Assembly (NCBI GenBank): GCA_024196135.1
Contig: JAMQCK010001232.1
Span: 1 to 10,546 of the forward strand
DNA: 10,546 nucleotides
Reading direction: 5' to 3'
Origin: Pleurotus ostreatus/Saccharomyces cerevisiae fusant
Taxonomy: Eukaryota; Opisthokonta
Program-made: the position numbers and the translations under genes
Notes under the pieces: generated by a model
Told to the model about the DNA's origin: nothing
Seen by the model: only the letters and a program-made list of their open reading frames with translations
Databases searched by the model: none
Part shown: positions 1 to 7,757 of the stretch, piece after piece
Layout of the letters: the number at the start of each line of letters is the position of its first letter
Position numbering within the stretch: the stretch's first letter is position 1

Positions 1-320
1 GGCACGGAATGGTCGGTCGAGGAGCTCATCGCGATGGAGTTCGCCTACGTGAAGCACCTGGCCGAGGGCGTCGCGGGCGAGCCCGTCACGGACGTCATTG
101 TCACCGTCCCGCCATACTACACCCAGTTCGAGCGCGACGCAGTCGTGGATGCGATCGAGATCTCCGGTCTGCGCACGCTGGCCCTCATCCACGACGGCAC
201 CGCAGTCGCCGTCAACTACGCCATGACGCGCTCCTTCCCCAAGCCCGAGAACCACGTCATCTTCGATGCAGGCGCGTCCTCCATCCGTGCGACCGTGGCG
301 CGGTTCGAGACGGTGAACGA
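1..320. repeat. Left copy of 320-bp terminal direct repeat
   Basis: This segment is base-for-base the same as 10227-10546, in the same orientation. It encodes the middle of the Lhs1 nucleotide-binding domain. The repeat begins exactly at the first base of the window and ends exactly at the last, which is what a circular assembly path or a cut tandem duplication would give. No insertion-sequence ends or target-site duplications flank it. Confidence 0.97.
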
Positions 321-594
321 TGCTACACAAATCACCGTCACAGGTGTTGGCTACGACAGGACCGTTGGCGGCACAGAGTTGGACAGGCGCCTGCGCGAGC
401 TACTCATCGAGGCATTCACAGCCAAGCACCGACAAGATATACGCTCAAACGCGCGCGGGATGGCACGCTTGTGGAAGGAGGCCGGGAGGGTCAAGGCGAT
501 TCTCAGCGCGAACACAGAAGCGTTTTCGTCTGTCGAGAGCGTCGTGGGCCCCGGCGATGTCGACTTCGGGTCGGACACGGAGATCACTCGGGCG
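1..594 (+). CDS. LHS1: Lhs1 (GRP170-type ER Hsp70), internal part of the ATPase domain, truncated
   Basis: The frame is open from the first base and continues the gene that starts at 9800 if the ends are joined. Lhs1 proteins are ER-lumen Hsp110/GRP170 relatives that bind ATP, hold unfolded proteins and act as nucleotide-exchange factors for Kar2/BiP. Visible ATPase landmarks are TVPPYYTQFERDAVVDAIE (Hsp70 ITVPAYF region), LIHDGTAVAVNYA (connecting motif), VIFDAGASSIRA (phosphate-2 loop, normally DLGGGTFD), GGTELDRRL and RVKAILSAN followed by DVDFGSDTEITRA. The family continues with an E-F-E type segment and a second glycine-rich adenosine-binding motif; here, after ITRA (about base 594), similarity ends. 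The frame runs on to a stop at 865-867 through unrelated Arg/Ala-rich sequence. Counting the 5' part, about 323 residues are present, so the end of the ATPase domain and all substrate-binding parts are missing. It is a broken copy, a rearrangement boundary or an assembly fault. Confidence 0.85.
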
Positions 595-775
595 TGGGCA
601 AGTGCTCCGACGGGCAAGTTCGCTTCGCCCATCGCTGGGAAGAATGCGGCCTTCCTCTGGTGCGTGGCGGGTGCATGCGGGCGGCGGGGAGAGCGCGCTG
701 CGCTGCGCGCGCGCGCGCGCGAGGCGCACGACGCGCGGAGGCGGTCGCCGACCGCGCGCGAGGACGCGAAGGTAC
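595..775. other. GC-rich sequence after the Lhs1 break, with alternating (GC)n
   Basis: Immediately after the last recognisable Lhs1 residues the composition changes to very GC-rich sequence. Bases 705-721 are an uninterrupted alternating GC run, a Z-DNA-forming type of sequence. Frames through it give only Arg/Ala/Gly-rich peptides. A GTACGT donor-like site occurs at about 772, followed by a pyrimidine-rich stretch, so it could be read as the end of an exon. No downstream Lhs1 exon follows. Confidence 0.5.
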
Positions 776-1135
776 GTCCCTCCCTCCCCTTCCTCCTCGC
801 AACTGCCCTCCCCTATCACCCCACTCCATCTATCTTCCTTCATTTCGCTTTCCCCTTCGTCTACTAACTGTTGTTCCCGCTTACTCGCTGCCTCGCAGCT
901 CTCGCAGCCTCCCTCCCCTCGTCCCCTCCCTTCCTCCCCCTCCCTCCCTTCATCCCCCACCTCCCTGACCTCGTAGTTATGAGTAGAAACAGTAGGCAGC
1001 GCTTGTAAGTAGATAGATTGCAATAGAACTGTTTGTACTTGCACGAAGCGAGTGAAAAAGCCCTGAGAAACACGAAGGGGAGAAGGGGGAGGAGGGGGAG
1101 GGGGAGTACATGAGCAAGGGAGGGGAAGGACATAC
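776..1135. other. Low-complexity pyrimidine then purine tracts, no supported gene
   Basis: Bases 776-960 are dominated by CCCTCC/CTTCC runs and 1074-1107 by GGGGA runs. All three plus frames and the minus frames are open for long stretches only because the sequence is simple; the peptides are Pro/Ser/Leu-rich or Glu/Gly/Arg-rich. I see no conserved protein, RNA gene or mobile-element end here. Confidence 0.6.
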
Positions 1136-1153
1136 ACGAAGGGGGACACGACG

Positions 1154-1271
1154 ACGACTTGTACGACGAGTCGTGCACCGTCGTTGTACTTCCTCGTTGA
1201 TTCGGGCTCATTCGTGAAGTCCCCGACGAAGGGGAGGGGTGGGGTAGGGTGCACAAGTCGTGCCCTACCCC
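1154..1271. repeat. Cluster of inverted repeats
   Basis: There is a perfect 9-bp stem, GGGGTAGGG at 1241-1249 with CCCTACCCC at 1263-1271, and a 13-nt loop. A smaller stem, ACGACT at 1154-1159 with AGTCGT at 1169-1174, lies upstream. The segment ACGACTTGTAC near 1154 is also nearly complementary to the loop-side sequence GTGCACAAGTCGT near 1250, giving an alternative larger fold. It lies between the truncated Lhs1 copy and the first tandem array. No run of T follows, so it does not look like a bacterial terminator; the role is unknown. Confidence 0.6.
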
Positions 1272-1429
1272 TCCTTCATTCGACTTTTCGTGAACTCATC
1301 GATTTTCCATTCGTCTAGCTACGTCGTTTACACGATTCCTGTACCGACTGTGAACTAGCTAACTACTTCCCCACCGCTGTCCTCGGTCAAATCGAAGGGA
1401 AAGGGATCTCGACGAGGGGAAGGGGGCAT

Positions 1430-2405
1430 GTCCCTCCTCCCCCTCCTCCCCCTTGTCGAGGCCGTTGTCGGGGTTGCTTCGACTTGCTGAGTTAGTTGAA
1501 GCGCTCGGATGCGAGCTCAGGAGACGGATTCTGTTGAGACAGATGAGTATGGGTGAGTGGGGACGAAGAGGGGACGACGAGACGAAGGGAGGTGGGGCTT
1601 ACCTAGAACTCCCTCCCCTTCGTCTCCTGCGCGTTCCGAATCGTCTTCGAAACGCGCTGAATCGCGTCGTCGGATTCTGTGAGTAATCAGCGCGAGTCAA
1701 CGAGCCAGAAAGGAGAGAATGAGACGAAGAAGGAGAGGGAGGAGGGGGCGAGACGAAGGGAGAGACCCTTCTCCCCTTCCTCCCCTTCCCAAGCTCGTCC
1801 TTGATGAGTTTCTTGAAGCGCTCGTAGAACAGCTTCTTGAAGCGCTCAAAGGCGAGCTTGAGCGAATGAGCCTGAGACAGAAGAGTATGAGGTCAGTAAG
1901 GAAGGCGAGGGGAGGGGAGATGGGGGCTTACCTTGTACTCCCTCCCCCCTCGACTCCTGCTCGTTTAGAGTCGGTTTTGAAGCGCGCCGAATCGCGTCGT
2001 CGGGATCTGTGAGTTGTGAGCGCGCGGAATCGGGCAGGAAGCGAGAGAATCAGAGAGAGGAGAAGGGGGAGAGGCGAAGGGGGAGGTCTTCTCCCCCTTC
2101 TCCCCCTCCTCCCCTTCTCGAGCTCGTCCTTGATCCGCTTGTTGAAGCGCTCGGAGCTCGAAGGCGAGCTCAAGCAAACGAGTCTGAGACAGGTGAGTAT
2201 GGGGTCAGTAAGGATGACGAGGCAAAGGGAGGTGAGTGCTTACCTTCGCCTCCCTCCCCCCTTCTTCCTCTGCATGCGAGGGATCAATTTTGAAGCGCGG
2301 TAGATCGCGTCGGCGTGTTCTGTGAGCAGTTAGCGCGTGAGTGTCGTTGAAATGCGAGAGAATGGGAAGAAAAGGGAGGGGGAAGCGAAAGGAAGGGAGG
2401 GGAGG
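1430..2405 (-). repeat. Tandem array A: three diverged units of about 310-340 bp with minus-strand splice-like signals
   Basis: Unit starts lie near 1430, 1768 and 2088. Each unit has, in the same order on the plus strand, a C/T run, a TTGAAGCGCTC motif (about 1496, 1836, 2142), a GAGACAG motif, GCTTACC (1597, 1926, 2238), a CTCCCTCCCC run, a GAATCGCGTCG-like segment, a TGTGAG motif and a purine run. Read on the minus strand, GCTTACC is a GGTAAGC donor, TCTGTGAG gives a CTCACAG acceptor, and CTGTCTCAG gives a second acceptor. The segment before the donor reads as a related peptide in all units: IRRRDSARFEDDSERA, SRRRDSARFKTDSKRA and TRRRDLPRFKIDPSHA. The donor-side phase differs between units by single-base changes, and no donor is evident after the second exon-like part. 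This suggests duplicated, decaying exon-intron sequence rather than one intact gene. Confidence 0.65.
2059..2103. repeat. 13-bp perfect inverted repeat at a unit boundary of array A
   Basis: GGAGAAGGGGGAG at 2059-2071 is perfectly complementary to CTCCCCCTTCTCC at 2091-2103, separated by 19 bases. It sits where the purine-rich end of unit 2 meets the pyrimidine-rich start of unit 3. A weaker equivalent (GAAGGG/CCCTTC) occurs at the unit 1/2 boundary near 1756-1771. Whether this is functional or only a product of abutting purine and pyrimidine tracts cannot be told here. Confidence 0.7.
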
Positions 2406-2420
2406 GGGAGGCAAGGGCGT

Positions 2421-2741
2421 CTAACTACTCTGCATACGGTGCTGCATCTCACTAAACCCATAGTTCTCGACTTGTTGCGTGGCCTGACTTCGTGGTTCAC
2501 TCTGCCGTCGCGACGACGAGCGGACAGACGCGTTCGTCCCGAACCGTCCTGAGCGCTCGGGACGCTTTGCGGCCGTAGTGGTGCGCGCCTCGCACGCGTA
2601 CGACAGCCTCAAGCGCCGGAAAGACTAAGATTTGGTTAGTGAGATTCTGAATCAAAGGAGCAAGACATACCTCAGTCTTCGAGGCCTTCGTCCTGGGGCT
2701 CCCGCGCATGCCTCCGGCGGTTGTAGCGTCGCGTAAGGTCG
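2421..2741 (-). other. Two minus-strand exon-like segments around a canonical 46-nt intron
   Basis: On the minus strand an exon-like segment (2741 down to 2671) carries the array B core and ends at a GTATGT donor. The intron 2670-2625 has CTCACTAAC branch sequence and an ATCTTAG acceptor. The following segment, 2624 down to about 2421, is open in two frames, one of which ends with a TAG at 2421-2423. An upstream intron, 2813 to 2742 (GTGCGC donor, GCTAAC branch, GTACAG acceptor), precedes it. This looks like real spliced sequence, but I could not carry one frame through all these parts and do not recognise the peptide. It may be a decayed 3' extension of the large minus-strand gene or a separate duplicated exon set. 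Confidence 0.4.
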
Positions 2742-3575
2742 CTGTACAGATGGTCAGTTAGCGCTTCATGCGAACGGAACGGGAAAAGTCAATTTCCACG
2801 CATTTTTGCGCACCTTCAAAGACCTGAAAGCGCCAGGCGCGCATGGACGCGTTGAGGGCCATGCTAGTGCGTGGCGTCACGATACCCATCGTGCAGCACC
2901 TCCAGAGTCTGATGGAGGTTCGACAAGGTCGATACGCGATCAGCGAAGGCGGTAATTTAACGAGCACGGCATACCTGAATTCCTGCATTATTCACTCTTG
3001 GGACCGCGCGCAGGCCTCCGGCGGTTCGTGAGGCTCGTAAAGTTGCTGTATATACAGTCAGTAGTCGATCCAGGGCGTTTAAATGATTATTGAAGGACCG
3101 AGCTCACCTCAATGACCCCGAGAACCTCCCAAAGAGGGTCGCTGTCTTGCCAGCAGCCTGACGCCGGTAGTCGACGCCTCAAAGCGCTCGTGCGTGGCCA
3201 CACGTACATCCATGACCTGTTGTGAGTACGGTGTGTCAGTAAGCAGCACGAAGAGTCGAAGCGCGGCACATACCGCAATTTCCGCATAATTCACCCTCGG
3301 GCCACGCGCATGCCTCCGGCGGTCTGTGACTCTGCAGTAATCGCTGTGCAGAGGTTCAGCCGGTCAAGCGCCAGCGAGAGAAGCAAGGCCCGTATCTCTG
3401 CTCACCTTGCCAACCCCGAGAACCTGACCAATACCTGGACGACTTGACCCAAGCGCGCGTGCCGGCTCATCCAGGACCTGATTTGGGCACGCATACAGTC
3501 AGCCTGGGTTACACCAGGCAGCAGGAGTCGCATCACTCACCGTAGAGTTCCCGCGCAGGCCTCCGGCGGTTTGGG
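2690..3575 (-). repeat. Tandem array B: four copies of a GC-rich core at about 250-300 bp spacing
   Basis: GCCTCCGGCGGT occurs at 2710-2721, 3014-3025, 3312-3323 and 3559-3570, each preceded by CGCGCA plus T or G. Spacing is 304, 298 and 247 bases. Around each core, minus-strand splice signals recur: a donor 20-70 bases further along (GTATGT/GTATGC/GTATGT/GTGAGT) and an acceptor ending CAG on the other side of copies 1-3. Between cores lies a second exon-like segment starting GTC(C/A)TGGATG after CAG and ending near GTTCTCGGGGT with a GTGAGC donor (3216 down to about 3112; 3477 down to 3406). The T/G base before the core alternates between successive copies. The right-most copy lies inside the long exon of the minus-strand gene, so the array appears to come from duplication of that gene's exon-intron segments. 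Confidence 0.65.
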
Positions 3576-6032
3576 GTTCGCGCCAATCAGCCGGATTTGG
3601 TTGTACTCCACTTTCGAATCGCTCTCGGCGATGTTTTGCGCGATCACTCCGCGTCGTTCTAAGGGCGCCGAGGGTGTCTTCGTGCAGGGGTCCGCTATGG
3701 GGGCCTTGAGCATGCGTCGGGTCGATGGAATCGAGCGGCTGCGGGCTCTCGTTCTTGCCGAATGGATAGACTTGTCGCGGCGACGTGAATCTACGCGAGT
3801 AAACGGTCAGTAAGTAGCGCTGTATCGCAAAAGTCCAGGTCGACGCACCTTAAATCGCGGGATTCCAGCACTTCTGCGCCTGCGCAGCAGTCGGCAAGGC
3901 GCTCATCGACGTCGTAATCGACAATCTGGGCCGTTCTGACAAGGGGAAAAGTCAGCATGGGCGATGCGAGGGATTGTGAAGACATTGACTCACCTGCTAT
4001 GCGAATCGAAGCGGCGTCGGTAGGCGGCTTGAGCGTCCGCGTCGTACTGCGTGCTGGCGGCGTCGCGGACGTGGCGGCAGAAAGCAAGCAAGATCAGCAA
4101 CATGTGTCGTAATGAAATGAATAGACTTACTCGATGTGTGACGATGACGGGATCGTGGACTGCGCATTAGCTCGCCCGCCGATGCGATGAGGACCCATGC
4201 GAGCGGGTCAGTAGACAATGGTGGCGGGTATCCAAAGGTAGTATAGCAATACAGTACGCTTGCGCCGTAAGAGATGGGTCGTACGAAAAGAGCAGGGCAT
4301 GACTGGAAGCTTACCTGAGAACTCGCCGTCATGTTCTCGGACAGCGGCAAAGACTGCGCTCGACAGCGTAGGGAAGGGCCATGAGATGAGTTGTTGAGGA
4401 GATCGTCAAGGGAGAGCTCTGCAATGAGAAATAAGCTAAAAAGGAAGGGGAAAGAGGAGTAAACTCACAAATGCGCCGGTTCCAGCGCCCCGGCGTGATG
4501 GTCCTTATATAAGGGAGAGTCAGCGAAGCGGTTGAGGGCAATCAGAAGGATTTTGGACTGACTTTGTAACGCCCCGATCCCGAATAGAACGCTAGGGATG
4601 AAGAGATTAGCAAGGGCAGCAATGAAAAGAAACGGAAATCGGCCGTACCTTTGCTATCGGCGACGCTCAGCAGCGCAGGATGCATGAAATAAGAGTAATC
4701 GGACGTCTATGAGGTGGTAGTCAGTGATAAAAAGTGACGAGGGAGCGATAACAAACCGAATCAGCGATGAGAAGCGTTGTAGATAAAACCAGCCGAGCTC
4801 GAGGATCAGCGCTTCGTCAAGAGATTCAGAAGGAGCGCGAGCAACGAGTATATGACGAGATGAGTGAAGTGAAGTGGATGAGTGGAGGAGAGAAGAGTGA
4901 GGTAGAGGAGAGGGGAGGGGAGTAGAGGGTGGTGGGGAAGTGAGGAAAGCAGCGGACTCACCCCGCTCTTTATACGAATCCAGGGAGCGCACGGACTCTG
5001 TGAGCTTCGCCGTGTCGTCCCCTTGATGCCCCACCAGTGCGCTAAGCAATTCCGCCCCAGAGTCAGCCGGATATTCCTGGCCGCCTCGCCCTGCTCCCGC
5101 AAAGAAAGAGCGGCGCATATTCCGCGCTTCTCTTCGAAATCCAGGAGTCCGCGCTCAGAAGCCGCCGTGTTTCGATCATGACAATTGATCAGACCCTGAG
5201 TGATCGGTGTCGAGAAATCGCCTCCGCGCCAGTGGAAGTTTGGAGGCGAGGCGAGGCGGTAGGAGCGGAGGTTGCAGACCAAGGAATCGGATGTCGGGGA
5301 GTAAAAGAACGACAGGAGGGTAAGCGTCTGTGTCGAGCGGATAGGGGCTGGGTAAACTCGAGTCCTCAGACGCCGAGGTGAAGGCGCTGCTGCCCAGCAA
5401 AGTCGGAAGAGCGCCACTGAGCGTATAACGCGATTTACGAGAAAGCCCAGCGAGGCAGGGCGCCAGAGCTCTTGAGGGTGGTCGGCAGGTCGCCCCCTCC
5501 GTATTAGTGTGCTTTTACTTGGTCCGAGAGTCGACGAGCAGAGACTTTGAAAGTCGTCGCGATGGCAGGAAGTGAGTTTGCCGCATAAGGCAGGCTTTCA
5601 GCCACCTGCGAGAACGAGGGCGGAAAGCGCGTCCGACTTTTCTCGCGGGCCGATGACATGCCCAGCGTACCTTACTCACTCGTAGACACGCTTGAGACGT
5701 CGTACTCCCTGCAATATTGCAAGCATGATGCGAAATACGCTGTTTTACATTGTTAGCTCAAAGTTGAATGGCGCGCTCGAGCTCGCTTGCCCGCGTCAAA
5801 CTTCCACCGAAGCGGCAAGCTCCGTACCTCCTTGTTGGGATGCTGTGGAGCGCGAAAAGCGGAGGCCGGCGGTGGAAGATTGGTGGGGCGGAGGTGAAAT
5901 CTGCAAATATGCCAATAAGCGTGCTTCCCATTGTCCTAGGGCATTCGGCAATGGCAGGCGCAATGCTCTAATGAGAAGAAACTACTTACCTTCGACTTGG
6001 GGGCGCACGGCAAGGCCAGACCGCTTCGCGCT
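3179..6032 (-). CDS. Spliced minus-strand gene, about 19 small exons, product unknown
   Basis: Exons, high to low coordinate: 6032-5990, 5900-5828, 5739-5680, 5605-5519, 5416-5195, 5131-4976, 4811-4757, 4706-4649, 4591-4563, 4503-4469, 4435-4315, 4258-4217, 4159-4131, 4053-3994, 3935-3849, 3790-3541, 3477-3406, 3343-3274, 3216-3179 (TGA). Every junction keeps one frame, giving about 528 codons. Introns are mostly 46-104 nt, with GTAAGT, GTGAGT or GTACGG donors and CTAAC/CTGAC branch points. The weakest are the 33-nt intron 4436-4468, the GTATAA donor at 4975 (164 nt), the GTCTGA donor at 5194, and the 42- and 29-nt exons. Telling peptides include AELLSALVGHQGDDTAKLTE, TSDYSYFMHPALLSVADSK, LFLIAELSLDDLLNN, TQYDADAQAAYRRRFDSHS and VDYDVDERLADCC. 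I recognise no domain, signal peptide or membrane segment. The start codon is not located and an upstream exon is likely; the last three exons lie in array B and the true stop is uncertain. The core 3541-5131 is the most reliable part. Confidence 0.55.
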
Positions 6033-6916
6033 CTGCCGTCAGTCGAGCGGGGAACTCACGCACTCTTGAGCCAACCTCCCCGCTCGAAGCCCGGGGACTG
6101 GCCGTGCCCTCATCACAGTCACATTGAGCTACACTCACGTTCCTTACAGGTCAGCTCAGGCTAGGCCCTGCTCAGGACACCGACGCGCGTCGGTCTTCTC
6201 ATCTCACGCGCCTTAGTCCCGCCGGCTCGGTTGGGTGCCGCTGGGTTCTGCACGCACATCGCGGAGGGCGGCTTTCGTGACTTCTGTGACGGCAAGATCC
6301 TGTTCGTACCTTTCATTCTTTTGCTGAGTACTTGACGTTGACGGGGTCTCCGTCCTCAGCGATAATCGCTGACCTCATCGCGACGCCGGGGGAACTGCGC
6401 GAGTTGCTGGGTTTTGGTGATCTCGTGGTGTATCAAGTAGGGATGGGCGTCGATTTAGTCGTATAGTGGATAGGTATGCGTATCTACGGTGATGAAGTCG
6501 TGGCTCGGTGGGGGATGGTGGTGGACGTTCGAAACAAGTCGCGTTTGACAGCCTGAGCCGGATTCGAACGCGGCGGCTCACCGGCGCGGCTCCCGGCACG
6601 TGAGGGTGGACCGCTGATCTCGCCGTCGACGCGCACCGTTCCTTGTCTGCAACCGTCGTGAGCGACGTTCCGCCTTCGGGATGAGATTTGGGATGCTTGG
6701 TACGTGGTCTGCTACGCTTGTCTGACTCGACCTTACATTCCATTCAGGCATAACCTCTCTATCTACTTTGCTCATTGCTCATGAGTTGCTCATGAGCTGA
6801 GCCCGTTCTCGCTCGGCTTCTCTTTACTCGTCGAGCTCGTTGGACTCACGGATCGCACCACTGTACACCTCTAGACTCTGTACACTACACTGTCTCATGT
6901 TCTAATGACCTGATGC

Positions 6917-7066
6917 TATTTACTGATGGGCTTCCGAGTCTTCATTCTCGTTATGCTTCCTTCAAACTTGGGCTTGGTGTAAATCACTCCACCGCTGGAA
7001 AATTCAGCCAAGCGCTCCACGGCGAAGAGCGCCCGAACAGGAAGGTCCTGTAGGCGGACACAAATG
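6917..7066 (-). CDS. Exon-like minus-strand frame of about 50 residues, unknown
   Basis: On the minus strand a CATCAACTCAG acceptor-like site at 7067 is followed by an open frame ending with TAG at 6917-6919. It includes RLQDLPVRALFAVERLAEF and SSGGVIYTKPKFEGS, whose composition looks like a normal folded protein and unlike the low-complexity peptides nearby. A GTGACA donor-like site about 90 bases upstream (near 7156) would make an intron of ordinary size, but no convincing upstream exon was found. It may be the last exon of a gene, a relic, or chance. I do not recognise the family. Confidence 0.3.
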
Positions 7067-7338
7067 CTGAGTTGATGGGTTCAGACTCAGGGTCCAGCGC
7101 CACCGACGGGGATCACGGCACTTGCCGTATGTTTCGTCACATTGTCACCTCCGTCTTATTACTCCCTGGCCTCCGTGTACCTGCTTCCTGCCTTCCTCCT
7201 CCTCCGCTCTCGCTGTCTAAGCTTCCCTCTACCCTCTACTATGCTTCGCTCTCTGACTACGCTTCTTGTACTTGCTCGACAGCCTGTGAAGTAGGTCAGC
7301 ATCTGCCTTCAAGTCAGGCAAGAGGACAACACCACCAC

Positions 7339-7360
7339 CTCTGTGCTCGTGAGCACAGAG
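7339..7360. repeat. 22-bp near-perfect palindrome
   Basis: CTCTGTGCTC at 7339-7348 and GAGCACAGAG at 7351-7360 are perfect inverted arms with only GT between them. The site stands in the gene-poor interval about 400 bases upstream of the plus-strand spliced gene. Such a compact symmetrical site could be a dimeric transcription-factor site; no family is recognised. Confidence 0.6.
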
Positions 7361-7757
7361 TCGACCCGGGCACCAGGATCCAAGCAAGACCGAGGCAAGA
7401 GCGACCCAGACACGGAGGCGACGAGAGCAAGACAAGCAGGGCACCGAGGTGAGCAAGACACCAAGATGAGCATGACACGGAGGCGAGCCCGAGTCCGGCA
7501 GCGGCGGAGAGCCCAGGTGACCGGATGCGCTATCCGAGTCAGCCAGAAGTGATCAAGGTGCGTACTTACCCATCTCCGCAAGGCAACACCTACTGATTTC
7601 CTCAAACCATGCACGAGTGCGCCACCCTCTCCAGAGCGTGTGGCGCATTCACACAAGCTCGGAGGTACCCGATCTATGAAGAACTCGGTAAGCATTGTAT
7701 GCTTGACGAGTTTCATGGAGCGGTGGCGCCTTCAGCAACCTCAATGACCCCGAGAAC

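Larger units (their letters stand above)
6060..7600. other. Gene-poor interval
   Basis: About 1.5 kb with no long supported reading frame. Frames at 6375-6775 (minus) and 7072-7452 (plus) are of unremarkable composition and have no recognisable motif or consistent splice chain. A short direct duplication TTGCTCATGAG occurs at 6775-6785 and 6786-6796, and TGTACAC is repeated near 6860-6890. Bases 7380-7500 contain an irregular GAGCAAGACAC/GGAGGCGA purine-rich repetition. The 5' end of the minus-strand gene probably lies in the left part of this interval. Confidence 0.5.

Noticed and set aside
9..968. Plus-strand open frame of 319 codons beginning at base 9
   Set aside because: It overlaps Lhs1 in another frame and then runs through simple sequence. 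Lhs1 homology clearly fixes the coding frame up to 594.
445..1254. Long minus-strand open frame (about 269 codons) over the left low-complexity region
   Set aside because: It is the shadow of C/T and G/A tracts plus the antisense of the Lhs1 tail. The peptide is Pro/Ser and Glu/Gly-rich with no protein-like segment.
1241..1271. Hairpin as a transcription terminator
   Set aside because: There is no T-run after the stem, the DNA appears eukaryotic, and no gene ends immediately upstream.
1430..3575. CRISPR array or transposon terminal repeats
   Set aside because: Units are about 250-340 bp, diverged along their length, lack short identical repeats with unique spacers, and show no transposase or target-site duplication.
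4806..5468. Alternative minus-strand single exon of about 169 codons (4962-5468), joinable in phase with exons at 5519-5900
   Set aside because: It uses a poor GAG acceptor and contains Trp/Cys/Arg-rich sequence typical of a wrong frame. The preferred chain uses a CAG acceptor at 5417 and keeps a better peptide through 4976-5131. Not fully excluded.
6550..6640. tRNA-like B-box (GTTCGAATCC on the minus strand near 6560)
   Set aside because: The flanking bases do not form a five-pair T stem, and no acceptor stem or A-box at the right distance was found.
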